DNA of 64,000 bases from Cyclobacteriaceae bacterium (GCA_027533395.1 JAPZUF010000029.1:1-64000); one strand, 5' to 3'; shown: positions 52,537 through 63,778, numbered from the stretch's first letter. Made by a program: numbers and translations. The notes: generated by a model not told the origin, from the sequence alone.

Positions 52537-55344
52537 ATGGAAGTTTTAGAAATGATACAGCCAGTTGCCAGGCAAAAGGCTGAGCCTCGTCAATATGTAT
52601 ATTCCTTTTTAGAAGGAGATGGAAAAAATAAAAAACTTTTAGGTGGCAAAGGAGCCAACCTATGCGAAATGACTCAGATTGGACTTAATGTTCCTCCTGG
52701 TTTTGTTATTTCTACAGAAGCCTGTCTTTCCTATCTGGCCGATAACAATAAAAAATTACCTGTTGACTTAATGAAGCAAGTCAAAGAAAACATTATCGCT
52801 ATTGAAGAAGCAAGTGGTAAAAAATTTGGAGATCCTACTAATCCGCTTTTAGTTTCTGTTCGGTCGGGTTCAGCACTTTCTATGCCAGGCATGATGGACA
52901 CAATCTTGAATCTAGGCTTAAATAAACAAACTTTAAAAGGTTTGATTCAACAAACAGGTAACACTCGATTTGGGTATGATGCTTACAGAAGATTCATTCA
53001 ATTGTTTGGAAAAGTAGCACTCGGTGTTCCTGATCATTTATTTGACGAAATATTTGAAGACATTAAAAGAAAAGCTGGCGTAAAAGCAGATATCGGCTTG
53101 AATGAAAAGGATTTACAATTAGCCAGCGAAAAATTTTTACAAATCATTCAACAGCATTTAGGAAAACCCTTTCCTGAAGATGTATTCGAACAATTAGAAA
53201 TTGCCATTAAAGCAGTTTTCAATTCGTGGATGGGTAAACGTGCTATCGATTACAGACGAGAGTTTAAGATTACACCAGATATGGCAAACGGTACAGCGGT
53301 CAATGTTGTAACGATGGTTTTCGGTAATATGGGCAACGATTGTGCTACAGGTGTTGGTTTTACTCGCGACCCTGGCACTGGTGAAAACGTAATGTTTGGG
53401 GAATATTTAACTAATGCTCAAGGTGAAGATGTCGTTGCCGGAATTAGAACTCCTAAACCTGTAAGTGAATTGGCCAACGAAATGCCATCACTCTATAAGC
53501 AATTAGAACAGTTACGAAATAAATTAGAAAGCCATTACTGCGAAGTACAAGACTTTGAATACACTATTGAGAAAGGAGTATTGTATTGCTTGCAAACCCG
53601 CAATGGAAAAATGAATACCACAGCAATGGTGCGCACTTCTGTTGAAATGGTTCGCGAAGGACTTATTACTAAAGAGCAAGCATTGCTTCGTATTAAACCT
53701 GAGATGCTTGAACAACTCTTACACCCGCGGTTAGATTCTCTATACAAAGCTACACCACTAGCACAAGGACTTCCTGCATCACCGGGAGCAGCTTCAGGTC
53801 ATGTAGTGTTTGATGCAGATAGAGCAGAGTTATTAGGGAAAGCAGGAGAAAAAGTAATACTGGTAAGAGAAGAAACAAAACCCGAAGACATACATGGTTT
53901 CTTTGCAGCACAAGGTATTTTAACAAGCAGAGGTGGTAAAACATCGCACGCTGCTGTTGTTGCGCGTGGTATGGGTAAACCCTGTGTAGCTGGTGCTGAA
54001 GGCATACAGGTAGACACAAAATTGCGTGTAGCCAAAGTAGGAGAGAAAGTAATACGCGAAGGAGATTACATTACCATTGATGGCGGCACGGGTTACGTAT
54101 ATCAGGGCGTTATTCCAACTGTTGAACCCACTTTCTCTGATGAGCTAAAAACATTACTTACCTGGGCAGATGAAGTAGCTACCTTAAAAGTAATGGCTAA
54201 TGCCGATACACCAAGTGCAGCGCGTAAAGCTCTAGAATTTGGCGCAATGGGAATAGGTTTATGCCGCACCGAACGCATGTTCAATGATGTAGATCGATTG
54301 CCAGTTGTGGTTGAGATGATTTTAGCTGCTACCAAAGATGAAAGAGATGACGCATTGCTTCGCTTAAAAGAAATGCAACGCCAAGATTTTAAAGAGATTT
54401 TAATAGCGATGGCGCCACGTCCGGTAACTGTGCGGTTACTTGATCCTCCCATTCATGAATTTTTGCCAACGGAAGATGTATTGAGAGATGAAATTAAAAA
54501 TCTTCAACATTTGAAAGATACAGTTGGTGGGGTAGCCAATTTATTTAGCTCATTGCGCTTAATTAATGCTGATGTAAATCTGGCAAGTAAGTCAAACAGT
54601 CCTTTCGATTTGTCAGGCGTTGAATTAGTGAGTCAGGCCATACAGAAAAAAGAACAAATGTTGAAAAAGGTTAAAGAATTGCACGAAGTAAATCCTATGT
54701 TAGGTCATAGAGGAGTGCGATTAGGATTGACCTTTCCTGAAATTTATATGATGCAAATTCAAGCATTACTTGAAGCGACTGCTGAATGCCAAAAAGTTGG
54801 TATTGATGTTCGACCAGAAATCATGGTGCCACAAGTTTGTACAGCAGAAGAGCTGGCAGCTGTTAAATTATTTGTAGATGAAAGCAAGCAACAGATTGAA
54901 AAACAAAATCATATCAAACTTAATTTCAAGTTTGGAACGATGATAGAAGTTGTACGTGCTTGTTTACAAGCCGAAGAATTAGCAGAAGTAGCAGAATTCT
55001 TCTCTTTCGGTACCAATGATTTAACCCAAGCTACCTTCTCCTTTAGCAGAGAAGATGCTGAAAACAAATTCTTACCCTATTACATTACTAAAGGAGTATT
55101 AAGAGATAATCCATTTGAAGTATTAGATAAGAAAGCGATGGGTAAGCTCATGAAGCTCGCTGTTAATGATGGAAGAAATGTGAAACGAGATTTAAAAGTT
55201 GGAATATGTGGCGAGCACGGTGGACATCCTGAATCGATACAGTTCTGTCATACACTTGGCTTAAATTATGTTTCATGCTCAGGACCGAGAGTACCTGTTG
55301 CCAGATTAGCCGCAGCACAAGCTAAACTATTAAGTAAGAATTGA
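52537..55344 (+). CDS. ppdK: Pyruvate, phosphate dikinase
   Basis: The enzyme interconverts pyruvate, ATP and phosphate with PEP, AMP and pyrophosphate, serving gluconeogenesis or pyrophosphate-dependent glycolysis. With the ATG at 52537 it is 935 residues; a GTG at 52465 would add 24 residues not typical of the family. The nucleotide-binding domain has LLGGKGANLCEM and VSVRSGSALSMPGMMDTILN; the central domain has the phospho-His in GGKTSHAAVVARGMGKPC (His471); the PEP domain has GLCRTERMF and GICGEHGGHPESIQFCH, ending NYVSCSGPRVPVARLAAAQ. All family landmarks are present. A terminator follows, so it is monocistronic. Confidence 0.96.
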   Translation: MEVLEMIQPVARQKAEPRQYVYSFLEGDGKNKKLLGGKGANLCEMTQIGLNVPPGFVISTEACLSYLADNNKKLPVDLMKQVKENIIAIEEASGKKFGDPTNPLLVSVRSGSALSMPGMMDTILNLGLNKQTLKGLIQQTGNTRFGYDAYRRFIQLFGKVALGVPDHLFDEIFEDIKRKAGVKADIGLNEKDLQLASEKFLQIIQQHLGKPFPEDVFEQLEIAIKAVFNSWMGKRAIDYRREFKITPDMANGTAVNVVTMVFGNMGNDCATGVGFTRDPGTGENVMFGEYLTNAQGEDVVAGIRTPKPVSELANEMPSLYKQLEQLRNKLESHYCEVQDFEYTIEKGVLYCLQTRNGKMNTTAMVRTSVEMVREGLITKEQALLRIKPEMLEQLLHPRLDSLYKATPLAQGLPASPGAASGHVVFDADRAELLGKAGEKVILVREETKPEDIHGFFAAQGILTSRGGKTSHAAVVARGMGKPCVAGAEGIQVDTKLRVAKVGEKVIREGDYITIDGGTGYVYQGVIPTVEPTFSDELKTLLTWADEVATLKVMANADTPSAARKALEFGAMGIGLCRTERMFNDVDRLPVVVEMILAATKDERDDALLRLKEMQRQDFKEILIAMAPRPVTVRLLDPPIHEFLPTEDVLRDEIKNLQHLKDTVGGVANLFSSLRLINADVNLASKSNSPFDLSGVELVSQAIQKKEQMLKKVKELHEVNPMLGHRGVRLGLTFPEIYMMQIQALLEATAECQKVGIDVRPEIMVPQVCTAEELAAVKLFVDESKQQIEKQNHIKLNFKFGTMIEVVRACLQAEELAEVAEFFSFGTNDLTQATFSFSREDAENKFLPYYITKGVLRDNPFEVLDKKAMGKLMKLAVNDGRNVKRDLKVGICGEHGGHPESIQFCHTLGLNYVSCSGPRVPVARLAAAQAKLLSKN

Positions 55345-55364
55345 TTTCAAATTGTTTGAGTATT

Positions 55365-55395
55365 AAAGAGCGACTTGATTTCAAGGTCGCTCTTT
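55365..55395 (+). terminator. ppdK: Terminator of ppdK
   Basis: AAAGAGCGAC (55365-55374) pairs with GTCGCTCTTT (55386-55395); the stem continues as TTGA/TCAA with a single bulge, and T-rich sequence follows. Confidence 0.88.
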
Positions 55396-55549
55396 TACTT
55401 TTATAAAACATCTATTGAATTTTTAAAAATAGAAATTAGAAGAGAGCCAAATTCATTTTAAAAATTTCAGGCAAGTAAACAATCATACAAAGAATGTTGC
55501 TATACTTGTAATATTCCTCCCATAACAGCAATGATAAAACATCAACTGT

Positions 55550-55933
55550 ATGGCGAGCGCAACACAAAACTTAAGTATTTTTTGGCACCCGTTAGAGGGT
55601 GAGTTATGTTTAAAATTTGTTTTCAAGCATAAATTTTTAAAAATTGATGCCGTTCAAGGCATAGTCTATTGGAAAGCTTGCTTCAATGAGAAACAAAATC
55701 AAAAGATTACTTTGATTTGGGATTGTACAGAAATGACAGACTACGAACCTTTTGCACGCGTAGCATGGCAACAAGCCTTATCAGAATTAAAAGAACAAAT
55801 AGAAACCATTTGGCTGATAAGTGACTCAAAGTTAATCAGAGCAGGAGCCAGCATCTTGTCATTCTTTACCTCTTTGGATATCAAAGCTGTGAAGACTGAA
55901 AATGAAGTTAAGATGAATTTGGTCGAGATCTAA
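55550..55933 (+). CDS. Conserved-looking small cytoplasmic protein, SpoIIAA/STAS-like fold possible
   Basis: The 127-residue protein lacks a signal peptide and membrane helices. Segments KITLIWDCTEMTDYEP and AWQQALSELKEQIETIWLI, followed by ISDSKLIRAGASILSF, have the strand-helix order of STAS or SpoIIAA-like domains, but I did not find a decisive motif. It stands alone between ppdK and the porin gene, with gaps of 205 and 114 bp in which no other gene was found. Confidence 0.5.
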   Translation: MASATQNLSIFWHPLEGELCLKFVFKHKFLKIDAVQGIVYWKACFNEKQNQKITLIWDCTEMTDYEPFARVAWQQALSELKEQIETIWLISDSKLIRAGASILSFFTSLDIKAVKTENEVKMNLVEI

Positions 55934-56047
55934 TCAAATAATTGAATATCAATTGTTCGTGCAATTCCTTAGAAGGCTTATTTAATTAAAACTTTTGATC
56001 TAATTTTTTTATTAATTTACATTAATTAATATCCTTCAACGTGCTCC

Positions 56048-57172
56048 ATGTGTTTACAATTACCGAATCACTATAAAGTTACTTTTGTTTTCGTCTTTAC
56101 AATTATTGTAATTACTCAATCAGTTTCTGCACAAGTTGTCAATACCGCTACCATGGATACAACTGATTTTTTGTATCAAGGAAAAGTAAAAGTTGAAGCA
56201 TATATTGACTTATATTATCTCTTTAATTTCAATCTTCCTCAAAATAATAGCAGGTCGTACGCAGTTTCCCATCACAAACACAACGAGTTAAATATCAATT
56301 TAGCTTTTGTTGATGTAAAGTATAATGCATCGCGTGTTCGCGCTCGATTTGTTCCGGGCTTTGGCACGTACCTTAATGCAAATTATTTGAATGAAGAAGG
56401 CTCGCTTAAAAATTTAGTTGAAGCCAGTGTTGGTGTGAGACCCTTTGCGAATAAAAATATTTGGATAGATGCCGGTGTAATTGGTTCTCCCTATACCAAT
56501 GAAAGCGCTATTTCTAAAGATCATCTTGCATTTACTCGGTCGTTAGCTCCTGAATATGTACCGTACTATTTATCTGGAATAAAAACCAGCATGCCCATCA
56601 ACGATAAATTCAATTTCAATTTTTATTTATTGAACGGTTGGCAAGAAATTTCAGAACGCAACAAAGGCAAAGCCATCGGCACACAGATAGAATACAGACC
56701 TAACAACAAATGGTTATTGAATTGGAATACGTATACAGGTCATGAGCGCTCAGCAATTAACCCTGATTGGTCATATCGTTTCTTTACTGATATCTATTTC
56801 ATTTACGTGAATAATGACTTCAGCATAACAAGCTGTGCCTACATAGGTTGGCAACAACGCGATAATATAAAAACAGCTAACTGGTGGCAGATAAATGCCA
56901 TCGCTCGGTATAGGCTTACGGATAAACACGCCATATCATATCGGATAGAGTATTTTAAAGATGAAAACGAAATGGTAGCACAGAGTATTTCAACTGCGTT
57001 AGGGTTTCAAACCTTCTCCACATCTGCAGGCTGGGACTACCAAATTGCGAATAACTTATTATGGCGGACAGAAATAAGAAATTATACATCAACTGATAAA
57101 GTGTTTACTAAAGAAAATAACTTAGTCAAACAAGAATGGATGGTGACTACTGGGTTAACGGTTTGGTATTAA
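56048..57172 (+). CDS. OmpL-like beta-barrel porin (bbp2 family)
   Basis: The 374-residue protein has a signal peptide (ends near QSVSAQ) and a 12-18-strand outer membrane barrel. EAYIDLYYLFNFNLPQN, NINLAFVDVKYNASRVRARF and ASVGVRPFANKNIWIDAGVIG match the putative beta-barrel porin-2 (OmpL-like) family, and the protein ends with an aromatic residue in TGLTVWY, a normal outer membrane barrel tail. Solute specificity is unknown. It appears monocistronic. Confidence 0.85.
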   Translation: MCLQLPNHYKVTFVFVFTIIVITQSVSAQVVNTATMDTTDFLYQGKVKVEAYIDLYYLFNFNLPQNNSRSYAVSHHKHNELNINLAFVDVKYNASRVRARFVPGFGTYLNANYLNEEGSLKNLVEASVGVRPFANKNIWIDAGVIGSPYTNESAISKDHLAFTRSLAPEYVPYYLSGIKTSMPINDKFNFNFYLLNGWQEISERNKGKAIGTQIEYRPNNKWLLNWNTYTGHERSAINPDWSYRFFTDIYFIYVNNDFSITSCAYIGWQQRDNIKTANWWQINAIARYRLTDKHAISYRIEYFKDENEMVAQSISTALGFQTFSTSAGWDYQIANNLLWRTEIRNYTSTDKVFTKENNLVKQEWMVTTGLTVWY

Positions 57173-57176
57173 TTGT

Positions 57177-57209
57177 TTAATCGCTCACCAGACTTTCTGA
57201 TGAGATTAA
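57177..57209 (+). terminator. Weak hairpin after the porin gene
   Basis: TTAAT and CTCACCAG on the left pair with CTGATGAG and ATTAA on the right, with one mismatch and a 2-nt bulge. No T-run follows, so function as a terminator is uncertain. Confidence 0.35.
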
Positions 57210-57254
57210 TTTGCGCCATCATTTTAGAATTTCATAAAACTAAATATATTAGTA

Positions 57255-57269
57255 TTTAGATAATCTAAA
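57255..57269. promoter_or_regulatory. Palindromic operator upstream of the XRE/S24 regulator
   Basis: TTTAGAT-A-ATCTAAA is a perfect 7+1+7 palindrome located 30-44 bp before the start codon, where the -33 region would be. Position and symmetry suggest an autoregulatory site of the adjacent dimeric repressor. Confidence 0.6.
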
Positions 57270-57286
57270 ACTATTTAATTTAGGTT

Positions 57287-57294
57287 TATATTTG
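57287..57294 (+). promoter_or_regulatory. -7 promoter box of the XRE/S24 regulator
   Basis: TATATTTG matches TAnnTTTG exactly and ends 4 bp before the ATG at 57299, so the transcript would be leaderless or nearly so. No TTTG is seen at the -33 distance; the palindrome lies there instead. Confidence 0.45.
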
Positions 57295-57298
57295 TTGT

Positions 57299-58075
57299 AT
57301 GGAAATCATCAATGCAAATATCAGGTATTTAAGAGAGGAGAGTGGCCTAACCCAAAAAGAGTTGGCTGCTAAAGTAGATGTAAAACAACCTGTTATCGGT
57401 TCGTATGAAGAAAACCGCGCCACGCCACCACTTCCGGTAATTATTAAGTTGGCTGAAGTTTTCAGAGTAGATATTACGACCTTAATCAAAATAGATTTAA
57501 GTAAAGGTTCAAGATCAAAGAAAGAAAAGCTTGTTCGCGGAAAAGAGATTTTAGCCATTACCGTTGATGGCAAAGGTAGGGAGAATGTGGAGCTTGTTCC
57601 GCAAAAAGCATCGGCTGGTTATCTGGCTGGGTTTAACGATCCGGAGTATATCCGAGAGTTACCTAAAATGCACATTCCTTTGCTTCCTAAATCTGCCACT
57701 TACCGCGCATTCGAAATCAAAGGTGATTCTATGCTTCCTGTCAAATCAGGCGATATCATCATAGGTAAATACATCGATAATCTTTCTAAGATTGTTAGTG
57801 GTAAAACGTATCTGATTATCACGCGCAGCGAAGGCATTGTATATAAACGTGTTTTTCCTCAATTGGTAAAAGATAAATTGTTGCTGATTTCAGATAACCG
57901 AACTTATTCACCGTATATAATTGATATACAAGAAGTGTTAGAAATCTGGGCTTATGCCGGTCGCGTAACGTTGTTCGAAGAAGAGCAAGACTTGCCTCAA
58001 ACCCATATATTTGATAGCATGGCCGAGCAATTTATAGAGTTGTTAGCAGCCAGTAAAAAGGGGAGAAGTAATTGA
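57299..58075 (+). CDS. XRE-family regulator with S24 (LexA-like) peptidase domain
   Basis: The 258-residue protein joins an N-terminal XRE helix-turn-helix (NIRYLREESGLTQKELAAKV, VIGSYEENRATPPLPVIIKL) to a LexA/CI-type S24 domain. The parts needed for self-cleavage are present: an Ala-Gly bond at 106-107 within KASAGYLAG, Ser144 in KGDSMLPV and Lys183 in VYKRVF, with LexA-like spacing. It could be an SOS-type or stress repressor that inactivates itself. No phage genes are nearby, so it is more likely a chromosomal regulator. A palindromic site precedes the gene. Confidence 0.88.
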   Translation: MEIINANIRYLREESGLTQKELAAKVDVKQPVIGSYEENRATPPLPVIIKLAEVFRVDITTLIKIDLSKGSRSKKEKLVRGKEILAITVDGKGRENVELVPQKASAGYLAGFNDPEYIRELPKMHIPLLPKSATYRAFEIKGDSMLPVKSGDIIIGKYIDNLSKIVSGKTYLIITRSEGIVYKRVFPQLVKDKLLLISDNRTYSPYIIDIQEVLEIWAYAGRVTLFEEEQDLPQTHIFDSMAEQFIELLAASKKGRSN

Positions 58076-58077
58076 GA

Positions 58078-58620
58078 TTACTGAATAGCAAAAGGAATTT
58101 CAATTTTTAGTTTTTCCCAGTTCATAGTGAGTATTCCTTCGTGTTCGTTTACCTCACTTATTGCATACGTTAATCGCTCGAAGTGTTTGTCTTTTTTGGG
58201 CTTAATGGTTAATCGAAAAACATCATCCTTCGCATCATACTCATCTGCTAAATGTTGATCCCATTTTTTATTGATGATGAATTGCCAACTCTGTTTACCC
58301 GGAATAGTAAACAAAGCATATTTACCAGGTTCTAAAACGGTATCGCCAAATACCAAAGCATGATCAGTTTCTAAATTGGTTGCCCAGTGCGCACCAGTTA
58401 CCCAAACTTCTCCATACGTAACTAAACCACCCCAGATGGTTCTGTTACGAACGGCAGGAGAGTAGTAATGTAGCATCAAATGCGCTTTTCCTATTTGAGC
58501 GTGTACTTCAGCAGGAATACTTTTTTTGGTAGAATCACTTGCAATTGCATCGTGCTTATGTTGAGCTAATAGAGTTGTTGATGATAAAATGAGAATGAGT
58601 ATCGTAAATGGATTTTGCAT
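58078..58620 (-). CDS. DUF2911 protein, exported
   Basis: The 180-residue protein starts at 58620 with a signal peptide (MQNPFTILILILSSTTLLAQ); an upstream ATG at 58653 is less fitting. DUF2911 blocks are LMLHYYSPAVRNRTIWGGLV, YGEVWVTGAHWATNLETD, GKYALFTIPG, and WQFIINKKWDQHL. Compared with the protein at 8947-9798 it lacks the TPR tail and has a His-rich start (QHKHDAIASD) after the signal. Function unknown; probably periplasmic. Convergent with the XRE/S24 gene, only 2 bp apart. Confidence 0.85.
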   Translation of the reverse strand: MQNPFTILILILSSTTLLAQHKHDAIASDSTKKSIPAEVHAQIGKAHLMLHYYSPAVRNRTIWGGLVTYGEVWVTGAHWATNLETDHALVFGDTVLEPGKYALFTIPGKQSWQFIINKKWDQHLADEYDAKDDVFRLTIKPKKDKHFERLTYAISEVNEHEGILTMNWEKLKIEIPFAIQ

Positions 58621-58723
58621 CTGGTTTATTTGTGAAATAATGAATCTCAACAAAGATAAATTGAATTTATAAATAAACTAATAAAGCTTAAGCATCGATA
58701 CATTTGAGCCTTCACAAGATAAA

Positions 58724-59341
58724 ATGAAAAAAAACCAACAAGAAGAAATAACATTTACACAATTCATGCGAATTGATACTGATGGAAAAAATAAAATCAG
58801 CATTTCATTTTGGATTAGCTTTAGCCTTTCCATCTTATCTCTACCTTTCTTAGCCATCTTTCATCAAGAATATTTTTCTTACTTGTTGGTAATAGTCCAT
58901 TCTGCTTATCTATTGATAAAAATTCTTTTGCGGTTTAAGCGATATCATTCATTCATTAAAAAGGTAAAAGCGTTAAAGAGAGAAATCAAAGGTGCAAATG
59001 ACTTGGTATTGTTAACTTTTGAAAAAGACATGGAGAAATGGTTCAACATCAGCGTTGTATGCAAGGGATTAACATCTGAAGAGATTTCAATACTATTGAA
59101 AGATTTAACTGCTGTTACAAAGACTTGTTATTATACAGTTGATGAGACATCTGCTGAATTTCCTGACCAATGGAAGGTAAATCAAAATAATTCATGTAGT
59201 GGATTAATCAATAATCGGGCTGCCTTAAAGATTTTATCATTGTTTAATTTAAATGAACATCTAATTAATCACGCTATTTCTATTTCGATTGATTTTAAAA
59301 ATAGTAAAATGATGAAGCATAAAAGTTATACAGGTGATTAG
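58724..59341 (+). CDS. Unknown protein with two N-terminal membrane helices
   Basis: The 205-residue protein has two hydrophobic segments (about 28-46 FWISFSLSILSLPFLAIF and 51-68 YFSYLLVIVHSAYLLIKIL) followed by a basic stretch and a soluble domain of about 125 residues (GANDLVLLTFEKDMEKWFN, KGLTSEEISILLKDLTAV). No family was recognised. It is followed after 24 bp by another unknown gene in the same direction, probably in one operon. Confidence 0.6.
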   Translation: MKKNQQEEITFTQFMRIDTDGKNKISISFWISFSLSILSLPFLAIFHQEYFSYLLVIVHSAYLLIKILLRFKRYHSFIKKVKALKREIKGANDLVLLTFEKDMEKWFNISVVCKGLTSEEISILLKDLTAVTKTCYYTVDETSAEFPDQWKVNQNNSCSGLINNRAALKILSLFNLNEHLINHAISISIDFKNSKMMKHKSYTGD

Positions 59342-59365
59342 GTAAAACTTTCAAATAGTTGCTTG

Positions 59366-59953
59366 ATGATTAGTCAAAGTCTGCATTATGATTTATTGGT
59401 AGTTTTCTTATTGATAACTATTGCCGAATCGTTTGCACAAGAAAAAAAGATGGAGATACCGGAATTTAAATTATCTCGCAGTTATACAACAAATACTGAT
59501 TTAGATAATCAAGATTACATTTTAGAAAAAACTACTGAAATAGATAACCAAGGTGTTGTAACGGTGGTTAGGAAGTTTACAAATCTATACACAGATATGT
59601 TATGGGAAGTAAGGACAGACACAGTTGCAATGGAAAATCAAGAATTTCTTGCAATGCAAAATTGGTTTCAACAAATTGAATGGCAGGAATTAATCAAATT
59701 GAAGAATTTGGTTATCTATGCTGATGACCCTAGATGTCGATTTGAAGGAATTAGCGAGTCAATTACTTTACAAGTGAATGACCAAAGTGTTTCTATTTAT
59801 TTAGGAGATTTTCAACCTTCACTAAAGGATGTTGTATATATAAAAACGCAAAAAGAATTACATGCATTAAATCCTCTTTACCAAGATTTACTAGCTGTAG
59901 CTTATTTAAATCAATCCTTTACATTAAAAGATATTTGGCCTTGTCTTGATTAA
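59366..59953 (+). CDS. Unknown exported protein
   Basis: The 195-residue protein starts at the ATG at 59366 (a TTG one codon earlier is in frame) and has a signal peptide (YDLLVVFLLITIAESFAQ). The mature part is mixed alpha/beta with acidic stretches (NTDLDNQDYILEKTTEID, WFQQIEWQELIKLKNL, VNDQSVSIYLGDFQPS). No domain was recognised. It ends before a strong bidirectional terminator and is probably cotranscribed with the preceding gene. Confidence 0.65.
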   Translation: MISQSLHYDLLVVFLLITIAESFAQEKKMEIPEFKLSRSYTTNTDLDNQDYILEKTTEIDNQGVVTVVRKFTNLYTDMLWEVRTDTVAMENQEFLAMQNWFQQIEWQELIKLKNLVIYADDPRCRFEGISESITLQVNDQSVSIYLGDFQPSLKDVVYIKTQKELHALNPLYQDLLAVAYLNQSFTLKDIWPCLD

Positions 59954-59992
59954 AAAGAATTAATGAAAAGAGAAGAAACATCGTAGAATTAA

Positions 59993-60022
59993 AAAAAGAC
60001 TGTCGGTCACGACAGTCTTTTT
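59993..60022. terminator. Bidirectional terminator before katG
   Basis: AAAAAGACTGTC (59993-60004) pairs perfectly with GACAGTCTTTTT (60011-60022) over a 6-nt loop. It separates the converging unknown gene and katG. Confidence 0.9.
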
Positions 60023-60042
60023 AAAATCAATTGATTTAAAAA

Positions 60043-62304
<2,262 letters not shown>

Positions 62305-62346
62305 TTACAATTTTTGATAGGTAAGATTACAACGCATCTATTAATA

Positions 62347-62359
62347 AATCAAATTGATT
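62347..62359. promoter_or_regulatory. AT-rich palindrome in the katG-oxyR gap
   Basis: AATCAA-A-TTGATT is a perfect 6+1+6 palindrome lying 28 bp upstream of the OxyR box; weaker symmetry extends outward. It may be a second contact for the OxyR tetramer or an unrelated operator. Confidence 0.35.
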
Positions 62360-62373
62360 ATTTTTATGATTAT

Positions 62374-62388
62374 ATAGTTTTTATCTAT
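62374..62388. promoter_or_regulatory. oxyR: OxyR box overlapping the oxyR start codon
   Basis: ATAGTTTTTATCTAT matches the OxyR core motif ATAGnTnnnAnCTAT at every fixed position. Its right half covers the first two bases of the oxyR ATG (62387-62389), which suits autorepression, while the site lies in the gap serving katG. Confidence 0.75.
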
Positions 62389-63325
62389 GACTTTAGTGCA
62401 ATTAGAATACATCGTGGCATTGGATCGATACAGGCATTTTTCCACAGCTTCAGAAAAGTGTTTTGTTACGCAACCCACTTTAAGCATGCAGATACAAAAG
62501 TTGGAAGAAGAATTAGGATTAAAAATTTTTGATCGCACCAAACAGCCTGTCATACCAACAGAAGTAGGAGAGCGGGTGCTGGCACAAGCCAGAAAGGTTT
62601 TGCATGAGGCCAGCTTGATACAACAAATCATCAGCAATGAAAAAGATAAACTGACGGGTGAAATTAAAATTGGAATCATACCAACGTTAGCTCCGTATTT
62701 ATTGCCACCCTTATTCAAAAAAATGAGAGAGCGCTATCCTGATTTGAATTTGATTATCAAAGAAAGTATTACGGAAGAAATTATTCAAGATTTAAAAAAC
62801 AACAGATTGGATTGCGGATTGGTTGTTACTCCCTTAAAAGATAATTCGATTAAAGAAGATGTATTATTCTATGAAGAATTGTTTTTATACGTATCGAAGA
62901 AGAATGCTTTGTATGATAAGAAATATGTGTTAGCAGATGATATCGATCCGGATCAGTTGTGGTTGTTAGAAGAAGGACATTGTTTTCGCTCGCAAATTTT
63001 AAACTTATGTGAATTGAGGAAACGATCCGATTTCCAATTCAAATATGAAACTGGCAACATTGAAACCTTAAAAAGAATGGTGGATAGAAGTGATGGTATT
63101 ACTATTTTACCTGAATTAGCGGTGATGGAGTTTAATAAATCTCAATTAAAATTAGTTAAACGGTTAAAGGAGCCAAGTCCGGCACGCGAAGTAAGTTTAG
63201 TAACACACAGAGACCATATCAAAACAAAATTGATTCAAACTTTAAAAGCAGAAATCATGAGTATTATACCTAAGACTATGCAAAAATTACAAGGGAAAAA
63301 AGTAGTAGATATACATGTAAAGTAA
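62387..63325 (+). CDS. oxyR: Peroxide-sensing LysR-family activator OxyR
   Basis: The 312-residue LysR-type regulator has an N-terminal winged HTH (MTLVQLEYIVALDRYRHFST, CFVTQPTLSMQIQKLEEELG) and a periplasmic-binding-protein-like sensor domain. The redox motif is intact: EEGHCFRSQILNLCELR gives Cys199 and Cys208, the same residue numbers as the peroxide-reactive pair of E. coli OxyR. On oxidation it should activate katG next door. The ATG at 62387 is the natural start and overlaps an OxyR box. Confidence 0.94.
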   Translation: MTLVQLEYIVALDRYRHFSTASEKCFVTQPTLSMQIQKLEEELGLKIFDRTKQPVIPTEVGERVLAQARKVLHEASLIQQIISNEKDKLTGEIKIGIIPTLAPYLLPPLFKKMRERYPDLNLIIKESITEEIIQDLKNNRLDCGLVVTPLKDNSIKEDVLFYEELFLYVSKKNALYDKKYVLADDIDPDQLWLLEEGHCFRSQILNLCELRKRSDFQFKYETGNIETLKRMVDRSDGITILPELAVMEFNKSQLKLVKRLKEPSPAREVSLVTHRDHIKTKLIQTLKAEIMSIIPKTMQKLQGKKVVDIHVK

Positions 63326-63745
63326 TCAGACTCGAGATGTTTTACGCCAATGCCAGGCTTGGTACACAATAATAATGGCGATTATAGTTTCAACAAATGC
63401 ATAGATGACATAAAAGATTCTCCATTCGGAAAAAGAAACCAACCCTACCAATAAAGTAATCAAACCCATAAGTGAAGCTATTACAATATTTAACCATTTG
63501 TTAATGAATGGTTTTAATAAAACAGAAGCGAAAATCATTAAGGATGGAATCAATAACACTATTGATGCAGTAAGAAGTTTTACAGGTGTAGCTAACATGC
63601 TGCTTCCTGATAAAATCCCTTGCGTTTTACCAGGGACATATAGCTCAAAGTAATCTCCATAGATGTAGCAAAAGAGCAATGAAGTCCATAAGGCGCCCAG
63701 TCTTAACTTGATATTGATTTTATAATCCTTGAGTTTTTCTCCCAT
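63326..63745 (-). CDS. DUF6326-like four-helix membrane protein
   Basis: The 139-residue protein (start at 63745; 63751 is possible) is mostly membrane: LGALWTSLLFCYIYGDYF, SIVLLIPSLMIFASVLL, WLNIVIASLMGLITLLVGL and FYVIYAFVETIIAIIIVYQ. The pattern YIYGDYFELYVPG near residue 30, then PSLMI, fits the DUF6326 family. Function unknown. It lies tail to tail with oxyR, adjacent base to base, and follows the DUF4386 gene on the same strand by 33 bp, an arrangement I expect to be common in Bacteroidota. Confidence 0.75.
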   Translation of the reverse strand: MGEKLKDYKINIKLRLGALWTSLLFCYIYGDYFELYVPGKTQGILSGSSMLATPVKLLTASIVLLIPSLMIFASVLLKPFINKWLNIVIASLMGLITLLVGLVSFSEWRIFYVIYAFVETIIAIIIVYQAWHWRKTSRV

Positions 63746-63778
63746 GTGCAAAACGAGTTAGCAAATTATCTATGTAAT

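Noticed and set aside
53750-54452. Several antisense open frames within ppdK
   Set aside because: All lie across conserved PPDK motifs; they reflect codon use of the real gene.
57299-58075. XRE/S24 regulator considered as a prophage CI repressor
   Set aside because: No integrase, structural or other phage genes occur around it; neighbours are ordinary chromosomal genes.
62341-62718. 125-codon open frame opposite the start of oxyR
   Set aside because: Antisense to the OxyR HTH and runs through the OxyR box region; no support.
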